Program-made: the position numbers and the translations under genes
The notes under the pieces: generated by a model
What the model was told of the DNA's origin: nothing
The model's database searches: none
The model's input: the letters and a program-made list of their open reading frames with translations, nothing else
Part shown: positions 17,087 through 27,237 of the stretch, piece after piece
Numbering within the stretch: position 1 is the first letter of the stretch
Layout: each line of letters begins with the position of its first letter
Source: Chromatiales bacterium
GTDB taxonomy: Bacteria; Pseudomonadota; Gammaproteobacteria; SZUA-152
Assembly (NCBI GenBank): GCA_026982475.1
Contig: JALSHB010000154.1
Coordinates: 1 to 37,284, forward strand
DNA length: 37,284 bases
Reading direction: 5' to 3'

Positions 17087-17778
17087 CGAGTGACGCGCAG
17101 GTGATCGACGAACAGGCCGTGGCGGAGTACCTCCGCGACCATCGCGACTTTTTTGAGCACAACCTCTGGCTGCTGCCGGAGCTGCGCCTGCCGCACGAGG
17201 CCGGGGGCGCCATTTCGCTGGTCGAACGGCAGGTGGCCATGCTACGCGCGCAGAACGAGACGCAGAGGACGCAGCTGGAAGAGCTGCTGGCGGTGGCGCG
17301 CGAGAATGACCGTCTCAACACCCAGCTGCACCAGCTGACCCTGCTGCTGATGGCGTGCCAGGACCTGGAAGGCCTGATGAGCCTGATCAGCAGCCGCCTG
17401 CGGCGCGACTATTCGGCCGATGTGGCGAACCTGCTGCTGATGGCGCCACCGCGGGATGCGGGCCTGGCCGCCCGCGGCGAATTCGTGCGTGATACCGAGG
17501 CCCTGCGCGGCCCCTTCCAGCACCTGCTCACTACCGGCCGGCCCTTCTGCGGCCGGCTCAAGGTGGAGCAGCGGGAGCTGTTGTTCGGCGAGCGCGCCGA
17601 TGCCATCGGCTCCGCCGTGGTGCTGCCGCTGGGCAAGGAGGGGCGGGTCGGCCTGCTGGCCATCGGCAGTGGCGACACCCAGCGCTTCGTCCCCGGCAGT
17701 GATGTCTCCTTCCTGACCCGCATGGCGCAGGTGATCGCCGCCGCACTGACCCCTCACCTCCAGCTGGAAGACGCGTAG
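17083..17778 (+). CDS. DUF484 family protein
   Basis: [46 protein letters not shown]; between dapF and xerC as in many gammaproteobacteria. Confidence 0.92.
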   Translation: MTSDAQVIDEQAVAEYLRDHRDFFEHNLWLLPELRLPHEAGGAISLVERQVAMLRAQNETQRTQLEELLAVARENDRLNTQLHQLTLLLMACQDLEGLMSLISSRLRRDYSADVANLLLMAPPRDAGLAARGEFVRDTEALRGPFQHLLTTGRPFCGRLKVEQRELLFGERADAIGSAVVLPLGKEGRVGLLAIGSGDTQRFVPGSDVSFLTRMAQVIAAALTPHLQLEDA

Positions 17779-17790
17779 CCGGCCCGGCCG

Positions 17791-18708
17791 ATGCGCGACA
17801 CCGAACGCCAGTGGCTGGCGCGCTTTCTCGACCACCTGCGACTCCGGCGCCATTACTCCCCGCGCACCCTCGACGGCTACCGGCGTGATCTCACCCGTCT
17901 GCTGAGCTTCTGCGAGGCCCACGGCATCGAGCGCTGGGCGGCGCTGGACGCGCAGCAACTGCGCCGTTTCTCCGCGGAATCCCACCGCCGTGGCCTCGGC
18001 GGCCGCAGCGTGGCGCGGCTGCTGTCCGCCGCGCGCCGCTTTTTCCATTATCTTGTCCGCGAGGGGCATGTCGCCGTCAACCCGGTGGTCGGCGTCAGCG
18101 CCCCCAAGTCACCGCGCAGGCTGCCGGAGCCGCTGGACACGGACCAGATGGCCCGCCTGCTGGCCATCGATGCCAGCGACCCGCTGGCGCTGCGGGACCT
18201 GGCGCTGATGGAACTGCTGTACTCCTCCGGCCTGCGCCTGGCCGAACTGGTGTCGCTGGATCTGGGCCAGGTGGATCTGCGCGCCGGGGCGCTGCGCGTC
18301 ACCGGCAAGGGCAACAAGCAGCGGGACCTGCCGGTGGGCCGTCATGCCATTGCCGCCCTGCGGCGCTGGCAGGCGGTGCGTGGCGAGTTGGCGGCCGCGG
18401 GCGAGACGGCGCTGTTCGTCAGCCGGCGCGGCACCCGTCTCACGCCGCGCGCCGTGCAGGCGCGCCTCGCCCGCTGGGGGCGCCGGCAGGGCATCGACAG
18501 CCATGTGCACCCGCACAAACTGCGCCACGCCTTCGCCAGCCACCTGCTGGAATCCAGCGGCGATCTGCGCGCGGTACAGGAATTGCTGGGTCATGCCGAT
18601 ATCAGTACCACGCAGGTGTACACGCACCTCGATTTTCAGCATCTGGCGCAGGTTTACGACCGGGCCCATCCGCGGGCCAGGAAGAGGCCTTCGAAGCCGG
18701 ACGATTAA
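17791..18708 (+). CDS. xerC: Tyrosine recombinase XerC
   Basis: MELLYSSGLRLAELVSLDLGQVD...GKGNKQRDLPVG...VHPHKLRHAFASHLLESSGDLRAVQELLGHADISTTQVYTHLDFQHLAQVYDRAHPRA. Confidence 0.95.
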   Translation: MRDTERQWLARFLDHLRLRRHYSPRTLDGYRRDLTRLLSFCEAHGIERWAALDAQQLRRFSAESHRRGLGGRSVARLLSAARRFFHYLVREGHVAVNPVVGVSAPKSPRRLPEPLDTDQMARLLAIDASDPLALRDLALMELLYSSGLRLAELVSLDLGQVDLRAGALRVTGKGNKQRDLPVGRHAIAALRRWQAVRGELAAAGETALFVSRRGTRLTPRAVQARLARWGRRQGIDSHVHPHKLRHAFASHLLESSGDLRAVQELLGHADISTTQVYTHLDFQHLAQVYDRAHPRARKRPSKPDD

Positions 18709-18759
18709 TGCGGGCAGGCTGGCGACAGGCTGTCAATCCAGGAATTCGTTATCAGCCTC

Positions 18760-19413
18760 ATGAAGCCCAGCATCAAGACCCTCACGGTCAGGAACCTGAT
18801 CACCTTTCTGCTGGTGCTGGTGACCATCCTGCTGCTGGTCACGGCGATCAATTTCCGCTACCTCTCGACCCGCGCGGTGGAGAACCACGCCCTGTCGGTG
18901 GCCGAGCTGGTCAAGGCGGGGCTGACCGCGCACATGAAGGGCGGCATCATGGACAAGCGTGACTATTTCCTGCGCGAAATCATGGCCCTGCACCGGATCA
19001 ACCGTCTGCACATCATTCGCGGCGAGGCGGTGAGCGCGCAGTTCGGTCCCGGCACGGCACTGGAGGAGGCCATGGACCCGGCCGCGGCACGGGCCTTCAG
19101 CGGCCGCCGGCCGGTGTTCGTTCTGCATGAGTTCACTTCCACGCCGACCATCCGCGCCATCATTCCCTATGTCGCCCCGCCGCAGGGGTTGAAGGGCGAG
19201 GAAATCCATGTCTACGGGCGCATCGCCGGCCTGGCCGATGTCTTCGATGCCCTGATCTCGAGCCGGGTCTACAAGGATGCCTGGGGGCTGCCGCGGGTGG
19301 TGGAATGGATCAGCCGACAGCGCGGCCGGCACTTCGACCCGGCGGTGGTAGCGGCCTTCCTCGCCTCGCAGGACGAATTCATCGCCATCAGCCGTCGCTA
19401 CCCGGCGGCGTGA
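18760..19413 (+). CDS. Membrane sensor (DUF3365-like) fused to a C-terminal remnant of an HD-GYP domain; HD core absent
   Basis: N-terminal TM + ...[25 protein letters not shown], then directly [33 protein letters not shown]...[14 protein letters not shown] (end of HD-GYP) with no HD/HHE...GYP segment. Confidence 0.75.
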   Translation: MKPSIKTLTVRNLITFLLVLVTILLLVTAINFRYLSTRAVENHALSVAELVKAGLTAHMKGGIMDKRDYFLREIMALHRINRLHIIRGEAVSAQFGPGTALEEAMDPAAARAFSGRRPVFVLHEFTSTPTIRAIIPYVAPPQGLKGEEIHVYGRIAGLADVFDALISSRVYKDAWGLPRVVEWISRQRGRHFDPAVVAAFLASQDEFIAISRRYPAA

Positions 19414-19481
19414 GCGGGCCCGGTGCCACGGCCCGTTATGGTGTAAAATCTTCTCCTCTGTTTTTCACTGAGGATTCCACC

Positions 19482-20027
19482 TTGGAGCAATATCACGGCA
19501 CAACCATTCTCTCCGTGCGCCGCAACGGCACGGTGGTGATCGGCGGCGATGGCCAGGTCTCGCTGGGCAACACCATCATGAAGGGCAATGCGCGCAAGGT
19601 GCGGCGTCTGTATCACAACCGCGTCATCGCCGGTTTTGCCGGCGGCACGGCGGACGCCTTCACCCTCTTCGAGCGCTTCGAGGGCAAGCTGGAAAAACAC
19701 CAGGGCCACCTCACCCGCGCCGCCGTGGAGCTGGCCAAGGACTGGCGCACCGACCGCATGCTGCGCCGCCTGGAGGCCCTGTTGTCGGTGGCCGACGGCA
19801 CCACCTCGCTGGTGATCTCCGGCAACGGCGACGTCATCGAGCCGGAGCACGACCTCATCGCCATCGGTTCCGGCGGCTCCTTCGCCGAATCGGCGGCGCG
19901 GGCGCTGATGGAAAACACCGAGCTGGATGCGCGCAGCATCTGCGAGAAGTCGCTGAAGGTCGCCTCGGACATCTGCGTCTACACCAACGACAACTTCACC
20001 ATCGAAGAACTGACGGCCGGTGAGTGA
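19482..20027 (+). CDS. hslV: ATP-dependent protease peptidase subunit HslV (probable TTG start)
   Basis: (L)[42 protein letters not shown]...[17 protein letters not shown]. Confidence 0.95.
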   Translation: MEQYHGTTILSVRRNGTVVIGGDGQVSLGNTIMKGNARKVRRLYHNRVIAGFAGGTADAFTLFERFEGKLEKHQGHLTRAAVELAKDWRTDRMLRRLEALLSVADGTTSLVISGNGDVIEPEHDLIAIGSGGSFAESAARALMENTELDARSICEKSLKVASDICVYTNDNFTIEELTAGE

Positions 20028-20099
20028 GCCCCTTCCCCATCGGGGAGAGGGCGCAGGCCCGCAAATCCGATTACAGTAGCGCAACGAGCGGAAAAGACC

Positions 20100-21443
20100 A
20101 TGTCACAAATGACCCCCAGAGAAATCGTCCAGGAACTGGACAAGCACATCATCGGCCAGGCCGACGCCAAGCGCGCGGTGGCCATCGCCCTGCGCAACCG
20201 CTGGCGTCGCAGCCAGGTCGATGAGGCACTGCGCAACGAGATCACGCCCAAGAACATCCTCATGATCGGCCCCACCGGCGTCGGCAAGACCGAGATCGCG
20301 CGCCGCCTGGCGAAGCTGGCCAACGCGCCCTTCGTCAAGGTGGAGGCCACCAAGTTCACCGAGGTGGGCTATGTGGGCCGCGACGTGGAGTCCATCATCC
20401 GCGACCTGGTGGAGATCTCCGTCAAGCTGACCCGCGAAGTGGAGATGAACAAGGTGCGCTTCCGTGCCGAGGAGGCCGCCGAGGAGCGCATCCTCGACAT
20501 CCTGCTGCGCCCGGCGCGGCGCGGTTTCGGCCTCGACAGCGAGCCGGAGCCCATGACCGAACAGGCCGCCAACACGCGGCAGAAATTCCGCAAGAAACTG
20601 CGCGAGGGCGAACTCGACGACAAGGTGATCGAGGTCGAACTGAGCGTCAGCCCCATGGGCGTGGAGATCATGGCCCCGCCCGGCATGGAGGAGATGACCA
20701 GCCAGCTGCAGGGCATGTTCCAGAATCTCGGCAGCACCCGCACCAAGACCCGCAAGCTGCCCATCAAGGAGGCCTTCAAGCTGCTCACCGACGAAGAGGC
20801 CGGCAAGCTGCTCAACGAGGAAGACATCAAGATACGCGCGGTACAGAACGTCGAGCAGAACGGCATCGTGTTCCTCGACGAGATGGACAAGATCTGCAAG
20901 CGCGGTGAAAGCAGCGGCCCCGACGTCTCCCGCGAAGGCGTGCAGCGCGACCTGCTGCCGCTGGTGGAGGGCTGCACCGTCACCACCAAGTACGGCATGC
21001 TGAAGACCGACCACATCCTGTTCATCGCCTCCGGCGCCTTCCACCTCGCCAAGCCCTCGGATCTGATCCCCGAGCTGCAGGGACGCCTGCCCATCCGCGT
21101 CGAACTGAAGGCCCTCAGCGTGGACGACTTCGTGCGCATCCTCACCGAGCCCGACGCCTCGCTCACCGAGCAGTACACCGCCCTGCTGGCCACCGAGGGC
21201 GTCGAGCTGAAATTCACCGACGACGGCATCGCGCGTATCGCCGAGGTCGCCTGGGCCGTCAACGAGCGCACCGACAACATCGGCGCGCGCCGCCTGCACA
21301 CGGTGATGGAGCGCCTGCTGGAAGAGATATCCTTTGCCGCCGCCGACCAGAGCGGTCAGACGGTCAGCGTGGACGCCGCCTATGTCGACAGCCACATCGG
21401 CGAGCTGGCGCAGGACGAAGACCTGAGCCGCTACATCCTCTAA
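20100..21443 (+). CDS. hslU: HslU ATPase subunit
   Basis: [34 protein letters not shown]...[49 protein letters not shown]. Confidence 0.98.
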   Translation: MSQMTPREIVQELDKHIIGQADAKRAVAIALRNRWRRSQVDEALRNEITPKNILMIGPTGVGKTEIARRLAKLANAPFVKVEATKFTEVGYVGRDVESIIRDLVEISVKLTREVEMNKVRFRAEEAAEERILDILLRPARRGFGLDSEPEPMTEQAANTRQKFRKKLREGELDDKVIEVELSVSPMGVEIMAPPGMEEMTSQLQGMFQNLGSTRTKTRKLPIKEAFKLLTDEEAGKLLNEEDIKIRAVQNVEQNGIVFLDEMDKICKRGESSGPDVSREGVQRDLLPLVEGCTVTTKYGMLKTDHILFIASGAFHLAKPSDLIPELQGRLPIRVELKALSVDDFVRILTEPDASLTEQYTALLATEGVELKFTDDGIARIAEVAWAVNERTDNIGARRLHTVMERLLEEISFAAADQSGQTVSVDAAYVDSHIGELAQDEDLSRYIL

Positions 21444-21459
21444 CCGGAGAAAGACAGTC

Positions 21460-21822
21460 ATGAGTTCAGCCCACAAGCCCACCGACATCAAGCTGCATCA
21501 GAAATCCCGCATCCTGGAGATCACCTTCGACGACGGCGCGCACTTCGAGCTGCCCTGCGAATACCTGCGGGTCTACTCGCCTTCGGCGGAAGTGCGCGGT
21601 CACGGCCCGGGTCAGGAAGTGCTGCAGGTGGGCAAGGAAAATGTCAACATTACCGCCATCGAGCCGGTGGGCAACTACGCCATCAAACTGGATTTCGACG
21701 ACGGCCACAACACCGGCATCTATTCCTGGGACACGCTGTACACCCTGGGCAGCGAAAAAGAGGCCCTGTGGGCCGAATACCTCGAACGGCTGGAAAAGGC
21801 CGGGCACCAGCGCAAGGGGTGA
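21460..21822 (+). CDS. DUF971 (gamma-butyrobetaine hydroxylase-like N-terminal) protein
   Basis: PTDIKLHQKSRILEITFDDGAHFELPCEYLRVYSPSAEVRGHGPGQEVLQVGK...YAIKLDFDDGHNTGIYSWDTLY. Confidence 0.93.
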   Translation: MSSAHKPTDIKLHQKSRILEITFDDGAHFELPCEYLRVYSPSAEVRGHGPGQEVLQVGKENVNITAIEPVGNYAIKLDFDDGHNTGIYSWDTLYTLGSEKEALWAEYLERLEKAGHQRKG

Positions 21823-21836
21823 GACGGTAGGCCTGT

Positions 21837-21900
21837 GGGAGCGGCTTCAGCCGCGAACAGGACTAACCTTATTATTCGCGGCTGAAGCCGCTCCCACAGT
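21837..21900. repeat. REP-like palindromic element
   Basis: TGTGGGAGCGGCTTCAGCCGCGAAca...TTCGCGGCTGAAGCCGCTCCCACA. Confidence 0.85.
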
Positions 21901-21965
21901 TTTCGAAACAACAGCCTTTGCAGCCCAGTAGGTTGAGGGGCGAACCCCAACGGAACGATTGAAAA

Positions 21966-22042
21966 CGGTCCGCAAATGCACGCAAATAGACGCCAATAAA
22001 CATGAAACCATTTGCGTATATTCGCGTGCATTTGCGGACAAC
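21966..22042. repeat. Imperfect inverted repeat upstream of ubiE
   Basis: GGTCCGCAAATGCACGCAAATAgacgcc...TTTGCGTATATTCGCGTGCATTTGCGGAC. Confidence 0.65.
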
Positions 22043-22063
22043 CCGGCAACTGAAGGGAACACC

Positions 22064-22822
22064 ATGAATCAGCAACAGGACAAGGACACCACCCACTTCG
22101 GCTACCAGGAGGTGCCCGTCGAGGAAAAGGTGCAGAAGGTCGCCGGCGTGTTCCACTCGGTGGCCGACAAATACGACGTCATGAACGATCTCATGTCCAT
22201 GGGCATCCACCGCCTGTGGAAACGCTTCACCATCGAGCACAGCGGCGTGCGCGCCGGCCAGCGGGTGCTGGACATCGCCGGCGGCACCGGCGACCTGGCG
22301 GCAAAGTTCTCGCAGCTGGTGGGCGACGGTGGCGAGGTGGTGCTGGCCGACATCAACGCCTCCATGCTGGAGGTGGGCCGCGAACGCCTCACCGACCGCG
22401 GCATCCTGGGCAACATCGACTACGTGCAGGCCAATGCCGAATGCCTGCCCTTTCCCGACAACCACTTCGACTGCATCACCATCGCCTTCGGCCTCCGCAA
22501 CGTCACCGACAAGGACGCCGCGCTGCGTTCCATGTACCGCATCCTCAAGCCGGGCGGCCGCCTGCTGGTGCTGGAGTTTTCCAGGCCCGTTGCGCCTGGG
22601 CTGGGCGCGGTGTACGACGTCTACTCCTTCAAGCTGCTGCCAATGATGGGCAAGCTGGTGGCCAATGACGAAGACAGCTACCGCTACCTGGCCGAATCCA
22701 TCCGCATGCACCCGCCGCAGGACGAACTGAAGGCGATGATGGAGGCGGCCGGCTTCGAGCGCTGTGAATATTTCAATCTCACCGGCGGCATCGTCGCCCT
22801 GCACCGGGGCTACAAGTTCTGA
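22064..22822 (+). CDS. ubiE: Demethylmenaquinone/ubiquinone methyltransferase UbiE
   Basis: [47 protein letters not shown]...[12 protein letters not shown]...[13 protein letters not shown]. Confidence 0.97.
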   Translation: MNQQQDKDTTHFGYQEVPVEEKVQKVAGVFHSVADKYDVMNDLMSMGIHRLWKRFTIEHSGVRAGQRVLDIAGGTGDLAAKFSQLVGDGGEVVLADINASMLEVGRERLTDRGILGNIDYVQANAECLPFPDNHFDCITIAFGLRNVTDKDAALRSMYRILKPGGRLLVLEFSRPVAPGLGAVYDVYSFKLLPMMGKLVANDEDSYRYLAESIRMHPPQDELKAMMEAAGFERCEYFNLTGGIVALHRGYKF

Positions 22823-23289
22823 TGCTGTGCGGTGCGCCACACTATGCCGGTTTCTGGCGGCGCGCCGGGGCGGCGCTGCTGGACAGCGTGATCTTCACCG
22901 TGCTGGCCGGCCTGCTGCTGGGGCCGGTGTATTTCAACGCCGAATTCTGGAGCCTCGACGGCCTGCTGAGCAATGGCCTGGCCATGGTGCTGACGGTGTG
23001 GCTGTGGCTGAAGTTTCTCGGCACGCCCGGCAAGCTGCTGCTGGGTTGCCAGGTGGTGGATGCACAGAGCTTCCAGCCACTGTCGGCAAAACAGGCGGTG
23101 TTGCGTTATCTGGCCTACATCGTTTCACTACTGCCGCTGGGTCTGGGTTTTTTCTGGATTGCCTGGGACAGGCGCAAGCAGGGCTTTCACGACAAGATCG
23201 CCAACAGCGTGGTGCTGCACGAGGCGGGGCTGGAGGCGGACGACGAATCACGGAAGTCGCTGTCGACGCTGATGGCGGAAGTGCGTTGA
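22822..23289 (+). CDS. RDD family membrane protein
   Basis: YAGFWRRAGAALLDSVIFTVLAGLLL...LKFLGTPGKLLLGCQVVDA...WDRRKQGFHDKIANSVVL. Confidence 0.9.
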   Translation: MLCGAPHYAGFWRRAGAALLDSVIFTVLAGLLLGPVYFNAEFWSLDGLLSNGLAMVLTVWLWLKFLGTPGKLLLGCQVVDAQSFQPLSAKQAVLRYLAYIVSLLPLGLGFFWIAWDRRKQGFHDKIANSVVLHEAGLEADDESRKSLSTLMAEVR

Positions 23290-23315
23290 GCGGCCGATGC
23301 AAAGGACGGTCTAAC

Positions 23316-23966
23316 ATGAAACAGATTCCAACATTCGTCACCGCCGCCATCGAGGCCGCCATCAATCAGGTGCTGGCCCTCGACCCGGATACCCTGCAGC
23401 GCCTGCGCGCCCTCGATGGCAAGGTCATCGCCATCGAGCTGCAGGGTCTCGATCTCAGCCTGTACCTGATCCCCACCGAAGCCGGCCTCAGCGTCTTCGG
23501 CCATTTCGAGGGCGAGCCGGACACCACCCTGCGCGGCACCCCGGTGGGCATGTTGCGCATGGGGCTGGCGGACAATGCCGGCGACAGTTTCTTCGCTGGC
23601 GACGTGGAGATCAGCGGCGACGTGGAGCTGGGCATCCGGTTTCGGGAAATCCTCGACGGCCTCGACATCGACTGGGAAGAGCACCTGTCGCACATCACTG
23701 GCGACGTGGTGGCGCACAAGGTCGGCGAGTTGGCGCGCGACACCCTCGACTGGGGCCGCAAGACCCTGGACACCCTGGCCCGCGACGGCGCCGAATACCT
23801 GCAGGAAGAGAGCCGCGACCTGCCAGCGCGCAGCGAAATGGAAGAATTCCTCGCCCAGGTCGATACCCTGCGCAGCGACGTCGACCGTCTTGAGGCACGC
23901 ATCAAGCGCCTCGAGGCGCGCGCAAGGACCGCCGCGGAAAAAGGCCCGGGAGAGAAGCCCCAGTGA
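23316..23966 (+). CDS. ubiJ: UbiJ-like SCP2 domain protein
   Basis: [48 protein letters not shown]...[46 protein letters not shown]; directly upstream of ubiB. Confidence 0.9.
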   Translation: MKQIPTFVTAAIEAAINQVLALDPDTLQRLRALDGKVIAIELQGLDLSLYLIPTEAGLSVFGHFEGEPDTTLRGTPVGMLRMGLADNAGDSFFAGDVEISGDVELGIRFREILDGLDIDWEEHLSHITGDVVAHKVGELARDTLDWGRKTLDTLARDGAEYLQEESRDLPARSEMEEFLAQVDTLRSDVDRLEARIKRLEARARTAAEKGPGEKPQ

Positions 23967-25627
23967 CCGGATTTCGCCAGGCCCTGCGCCTCATGCACAT
24001 CAATTTCGTGCTGGCCCGCAACGGCCTCGACGACCTCGTGTTCCGCACCCACCTGTTCCGCCCCGTGGCCTTCGTGCGCCATCTGTTGCCGTGGCACTGG
24101 TTCCGCCGCGACACCCGCCCGCGAGGTGAGCGCATTCGCTGCGCGCTGGAAGAGCTGGGCCCCATCTTCGTCAAGTTCGGTCAGATCCTCTCCACCCGCC
24201 GCGACCTGCTGCCGGACGACATCGCCGACGAACTGGCGCAACTGCAGGACAACGTGCCGCCGTTCCCCGACAGCGAGGCGCGCGCGATCATCGAAAAATC
24301 CCTGGGCAAGCCGGTGGGCGAGCTGTTTGCCCGCTTCGACCAGTCGCCGCTGGCCTCCGCCTCCATCGCCCAGGTGCACACCGCGCAGCTGCACGATGGC
24401 CGCGAGGTGATCGTCAAGGTGGTGCGGCCCAACATCACGCTGACGATCAAGCGCGACCTTGCCTTGTTGCATACCCTGGCCGGGCTGGCCGAGCGCTACT
24501 GGGCCGACGGCCGCCGCCTGCACCCGCGCGAAGTGGTGGCGGAATACGAAAAGACCATCATGGACGAGCTGGACCTGATGCGCGAGGCCGCCTCCGCCTC
24601 GCAGCTGCGGCGCAACTTCGCCGGCTCCGACCAGCTCTACGTGCCGGAGGTGCACTGGCCGCTGACGCGCCGTGAAGTGATGGTCATGGAGCGTATCAGC
24701 GGCACCCCCATCGGCGATATCGAGGCGCTGCGCGCACAGGGCATCGACTTCGAGCGGCTGGCGAAAAACGGCGTGGAAATCTTTTTCACCCAGGTGTTCC
24801 GTGACAACTTCTTCCATGCCGACATGCACCCCGGCAACATCTTCGTCGAGCCCTCCGGCCGCTATGTCGCCGTGGACTTCGGCATCATGGGCACCCTCAG
24901 CGAAGAGGACCAGCGCTACCTGGCCGGCAATTTTCTCGCCTTCTTCCAGCGTGACTACCGCCGCGTCGCCGAGCTGCACGTGCAGTCCGGCTGGGTGCCG
25001 GAAGACACCCGGGTGGAGGAATTCGAGGCCGCCATCCGCACCGTCTGCGAGCCCATCTTCGAGCGCCCGCTGAAGGACATCTCCTTCGGCCATGTGCTGC
25101 TGCGCCTGTTCCAGGTGGCGCGCCGCTTCAACATGGAAGTCCAACCACAATTGGTGCTCCTGCAGAAAACCCTGCTCAACATCGAGGGCCTGGGTCGTCA
25201 GCTCTACCCGGAACTCGACCTGTGGGAAACCGCCAAGCCCTTCCTGGAGCGCTGGATGAGCGAGCAGATCGGCTTCCGCTCCTTCGGCCGCGCGCTGAAA
25301 AAGAGCGCCCCGGAGTGGGCGGAAAAGCTGCCGGAGATTCCCGGTCTGCTGCACGCCTTTCTCAGCCAGGCGACGCAGGCCGAGAAACAGGCGAAGGACA
25401 ACAGTCACAAGGCCCTGCAAAAGATCCGCTGGGAAATCCGTCGCGCCCAGCGGCGCAACTTCCGTGCCATCGTCGGCAGCGGTTTCGTCATCAGCGCCTC
25501 GATCATTTACGCCTACGCCGACCCCACCGCCGTCACCATGCTCGGCAATGCGCCGTTGCTGACCTGGATGCTCGGCGGCCTGGGCGGTTTCGTGCTGATC
25601 TTCTCCTGGCCGTCGCGCGGCAGCTGA
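23963..25627 (+). CDS. ubiB: UbiB atypical kinase-like ubiquinone biosynthesis protein
   Basis: [37 protein letters not shown]...ASIAQVH...[11 protein letters not shown]. Confidence 0.97.
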   Translation: MTGFRQALRLMHINFVLARNGLDDLVFRTHLFRPVAFVRHLLPWHWFRRDTRPRGERIRCALEELGPIFVKFGQILSTRRDLLPDDIADELAQLQDNVPPFPDSEARAIIEKSLGKPVGELFARFDQSPLASASIAQVHTAQLHDGREVIVKVVRPNITLTIKRDLALLHTLAGLAERYWADGRRLHPREVVAEYEKTIMDELDLMREAASASQLRRNFAGSDQLYVPEVHWPLTRREVMVMERISGTPIGDIEALRAQGIDFERLAKNGVEIFFTQVFRDNFFHADMHPGNIFVEPSGRYVAVDFGIMGTLSEEDQRYLAGNFLAFFQRDYRRVAELHVQSGWVPEDTRVEEFEAAIRTVCEPIFERPLKDISFGHVLLRLFQVARRFNMEVQPQLVLLQKTLLNIEGLGRQLYPELDLWETAKPFLERWMSEQIGFRSFGRALKKSAPEWAEKLPEIPGLLHAFLSQATQAEKQAKDNSHKALQKIRWEIRRAQRRNFRAIVGSGFVISASIIYAYADPTAVTMLGNAPLLTWMLGGLGGFVLIFSWPSRGS

Positions 25628-25654
25628 CGGCGAATCGCCGATCCCTCGCGTCGC

Positions 25655-26371
25655 ATGGGCATCATCGGCATCCAACTGGGTTTTCTGTTCATCGGCGTGC
25701 TGTTGTTGTGGCGGGCGCTGGATCGTGTGCGCCTGATACGCAAACTGCAGGACACCCCCACCGCAAAGATCGGCAGTGCGCCGCAGGGTTTTGTGCAGGT
25801 GGCCGGGCTGACACAGGCACTCGACGGGCCCGGCCTGCGCGTGCCCGGCGTGCAGGTGCCCTGTGTGTGGTATCGCTACCAGCGCCACGAAGAAGGCGGG
25901 GCGGGAGGTGAAGAGGAGGCCACGCCCTTTTCCGTTCAACAGACCACCCGGCGTTTCCGCATCGCCGACCGCAGCGGCGAGTGCGTCATCGAACCCAACG
26001 GCGCCGAGGTCGAGGCGAAGAAACATCGCCGCTGGCACGGCAGCGACGGCGTGTACCACGAGGTGTACTGGATAGGCGTGGGTGAACACATCAACGTCAT
26101 CGGCTGGATGAAGACGCTGCACCCGATGCCGGTGGTGGTGGACGACATGCAACGCGCCGATGGCAGCGTCACCGGCCAGCGCTACGGCCAGTTGAGCGGG
26201 GAAGAACACATCGTCGGCAAGCCGGTACAAAATGGCCTGCCGTTCTACATTGGCGCCTCGCATGAGCCGTATCTGCTGAACAGGCTGCGCCGCGAGCGGG
26301 GAGGCTACCTGCTTGGCGCCTTCATCGTCGGCGCGATGTTTCCCCTCGTCATCGCCTTCATCAACCGCTGA
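25655..26371 (+). CDS. GIDE/BAM-like domain membrane protein (MUL1-GIDE family without RING)
   Basis: N-terminal TM; VQVAGLTQALDGPGLRVPGVQVPCVWYRYQ...ADRSGECVIEPNGAEV...GLPFYIGASHEPYLLNRLRRER; C-terminal TM. Confidence 0.65.
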   Translation: MGIIGIQLGFLFIGVLLLWRALDRVRLIRKLQDTPTAKIGSAPQGFVQVAGLTQALDGPGLRVPGVQVPCVWYRYQRHEEGGAGGEEEATPFSVQQTTRRFRIADRSGECVIEPNGAEVEAKKHRRWHGSDGVYHEVYWIGVGEHINVIGWMKTLHPMPVVVDDMQRADGSVTGQRYGQLSGEEHIVGKPVQNGLPFYIGASHEPYLLNRLRRERGGYLLGAFIVGAMFPLVIAFINR

Positions 26372-26427
26372 CGCCTCTCCGGCCAGGCGCTATTTCTGGT
26401 TGTGCCGGGGCGCTGCCGTCGCTATCA

Positions 26428-26498
26428 AACGCAGAGGCGCAGAGGACGCAAAGGTTTGTTTGAAAGGGTTTCCTTTGCGTCCTCTGCGCCTTGGCGTT
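26428..26498. repeat. 27-bp-arm inverted repeat
   Basis: AACGCAGAGGCGCAGAGGACGCAAAGG ... CCTTTGCGTCCTCTGCGCCTTGGCGTT. Confidence 0.8.
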
Positions 26499-26563
26499 CT
26501 TCGCGTTGATTCCCGTGGTCGATTCCACATCCCGTGTCGCCCGCTGTTTGCGCACGAATTTAT
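26486..26563. repeat. Dispersed intergenic repeat, copy B
   Basis: gcgccttggcgttcttcgcgttgattc...catcccgtgtcgcccgctgtttgcgcacgaattta, similar to 4436-4502. Confidence 0.6.
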
Positions 26564-26581
26564 GCAACGATTGGGACTATT

Positions 26582-26746
26582 TACCTGAACCCGTGAGTTC
26601 ATGACGGCGAATCGCACAACGCATTGATCCGTCTCGCTATATGAAAAATCTCGTCAATAGTCCCCGCTATTCCCTCGATTTTTCATTACGCGATACGAAT
26701 CAAGCCGTTGCACGCTTCATCCGCCCTGAACTCACGGATTCAGGTA
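26582..26746. mobile_element. Long snap-back palindromic (MITE-like) element
   Basis: TIR TACCTGAACCCGTGAGTTCA / TGAACTCACGGATTCAGGTA; inner arms CAACGcaTTGATcCGTcTCGC...GAAAAATC pair with GATTTTTC...GCGATACGAATCAAGCCGTTG. Confidence 0.7.
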
Positions 26747-26764
26747 TTCAGTCAACCCGGCTGT

Positions 26765-27211
26765 TCAGCCGCCGTGCCAATCCAGCAGCCACAGAATCAC
26801 GCCATAGCGCGCCGCCTTGCCTGTGGCGATGAAGATCAGCGCCGGCCAGAAGCCGATGCGCAGCCAGCCGGCGGCGACGCACAGCGGGTCGCCCACCACC
26901 GGCAGCCACGACAGCAACAGCAGCGGGCTGCCATGGCGTTCGAGCCAGCGGATAGCGCGTTGCTGCGCCGGCTTGTGTAGTCGTTGTTCCGCCGGCCAGC
27001 GGCGCGCCAGCAGGCGGCCGATCAGCCATGAGCTGAGGCCGCCCAGGGTGTTGCCGAGGGTGGCGACGGCCAGCAACAGCAGCGGTGCATGGGCATCGTG
27101 CAGGCGCAGCGCCGAGAGCAGGGCCTCGGAGCCGCCGGGCATCAGGGTGGAGGAGAGGAAGGCGCTGAGGAACAGGCCCCACAGTCCCCAGTCGTTGATC
27201 AGGCTATCCAT
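26765..27211 (-). CDS. YqaA family (DedA/SNARE-associated-like) membrane protein
   Basis: MDSLINDWGLWGLFLSAFLSSTLMPGGSEALLSAL...ATLGNTLGGLSSWLIGRLL...LLSWLPVVGDPLCVAAGWLR. Confidence 0.9.
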   Translation of the reverse strand: MDSLINDWGLWGLFLSAFLSSTLMPGGSEALLSALRLHDAHAPLLLLAVATLGNTLGGLSSWLIGRLLARRWPAEQRLHKPAQQRAIRWLERHGSPLLLLSWLPVVGDPLCVAAGWLRIGFWPALIFIATGKAARYGVILWLLDWHGG

Positions 27212-27237
27212 TTATGGTTATCGGGCAGGGGCGGGCC

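Noticed and set aside
20103-21491. 462-aa minus-strand ORF
   Set aside because: Exactly antisense to hslU; composition typical of a shadow ORF.
23366-26263. 965-aa minus-strand ORF
   Set aside because: Antisense to ubiJ, ubiB and the GIDE-like gene, all with clear family motifs; low-complexity His/Gly/Ala/Gln-rich shadow ORF from high GC.
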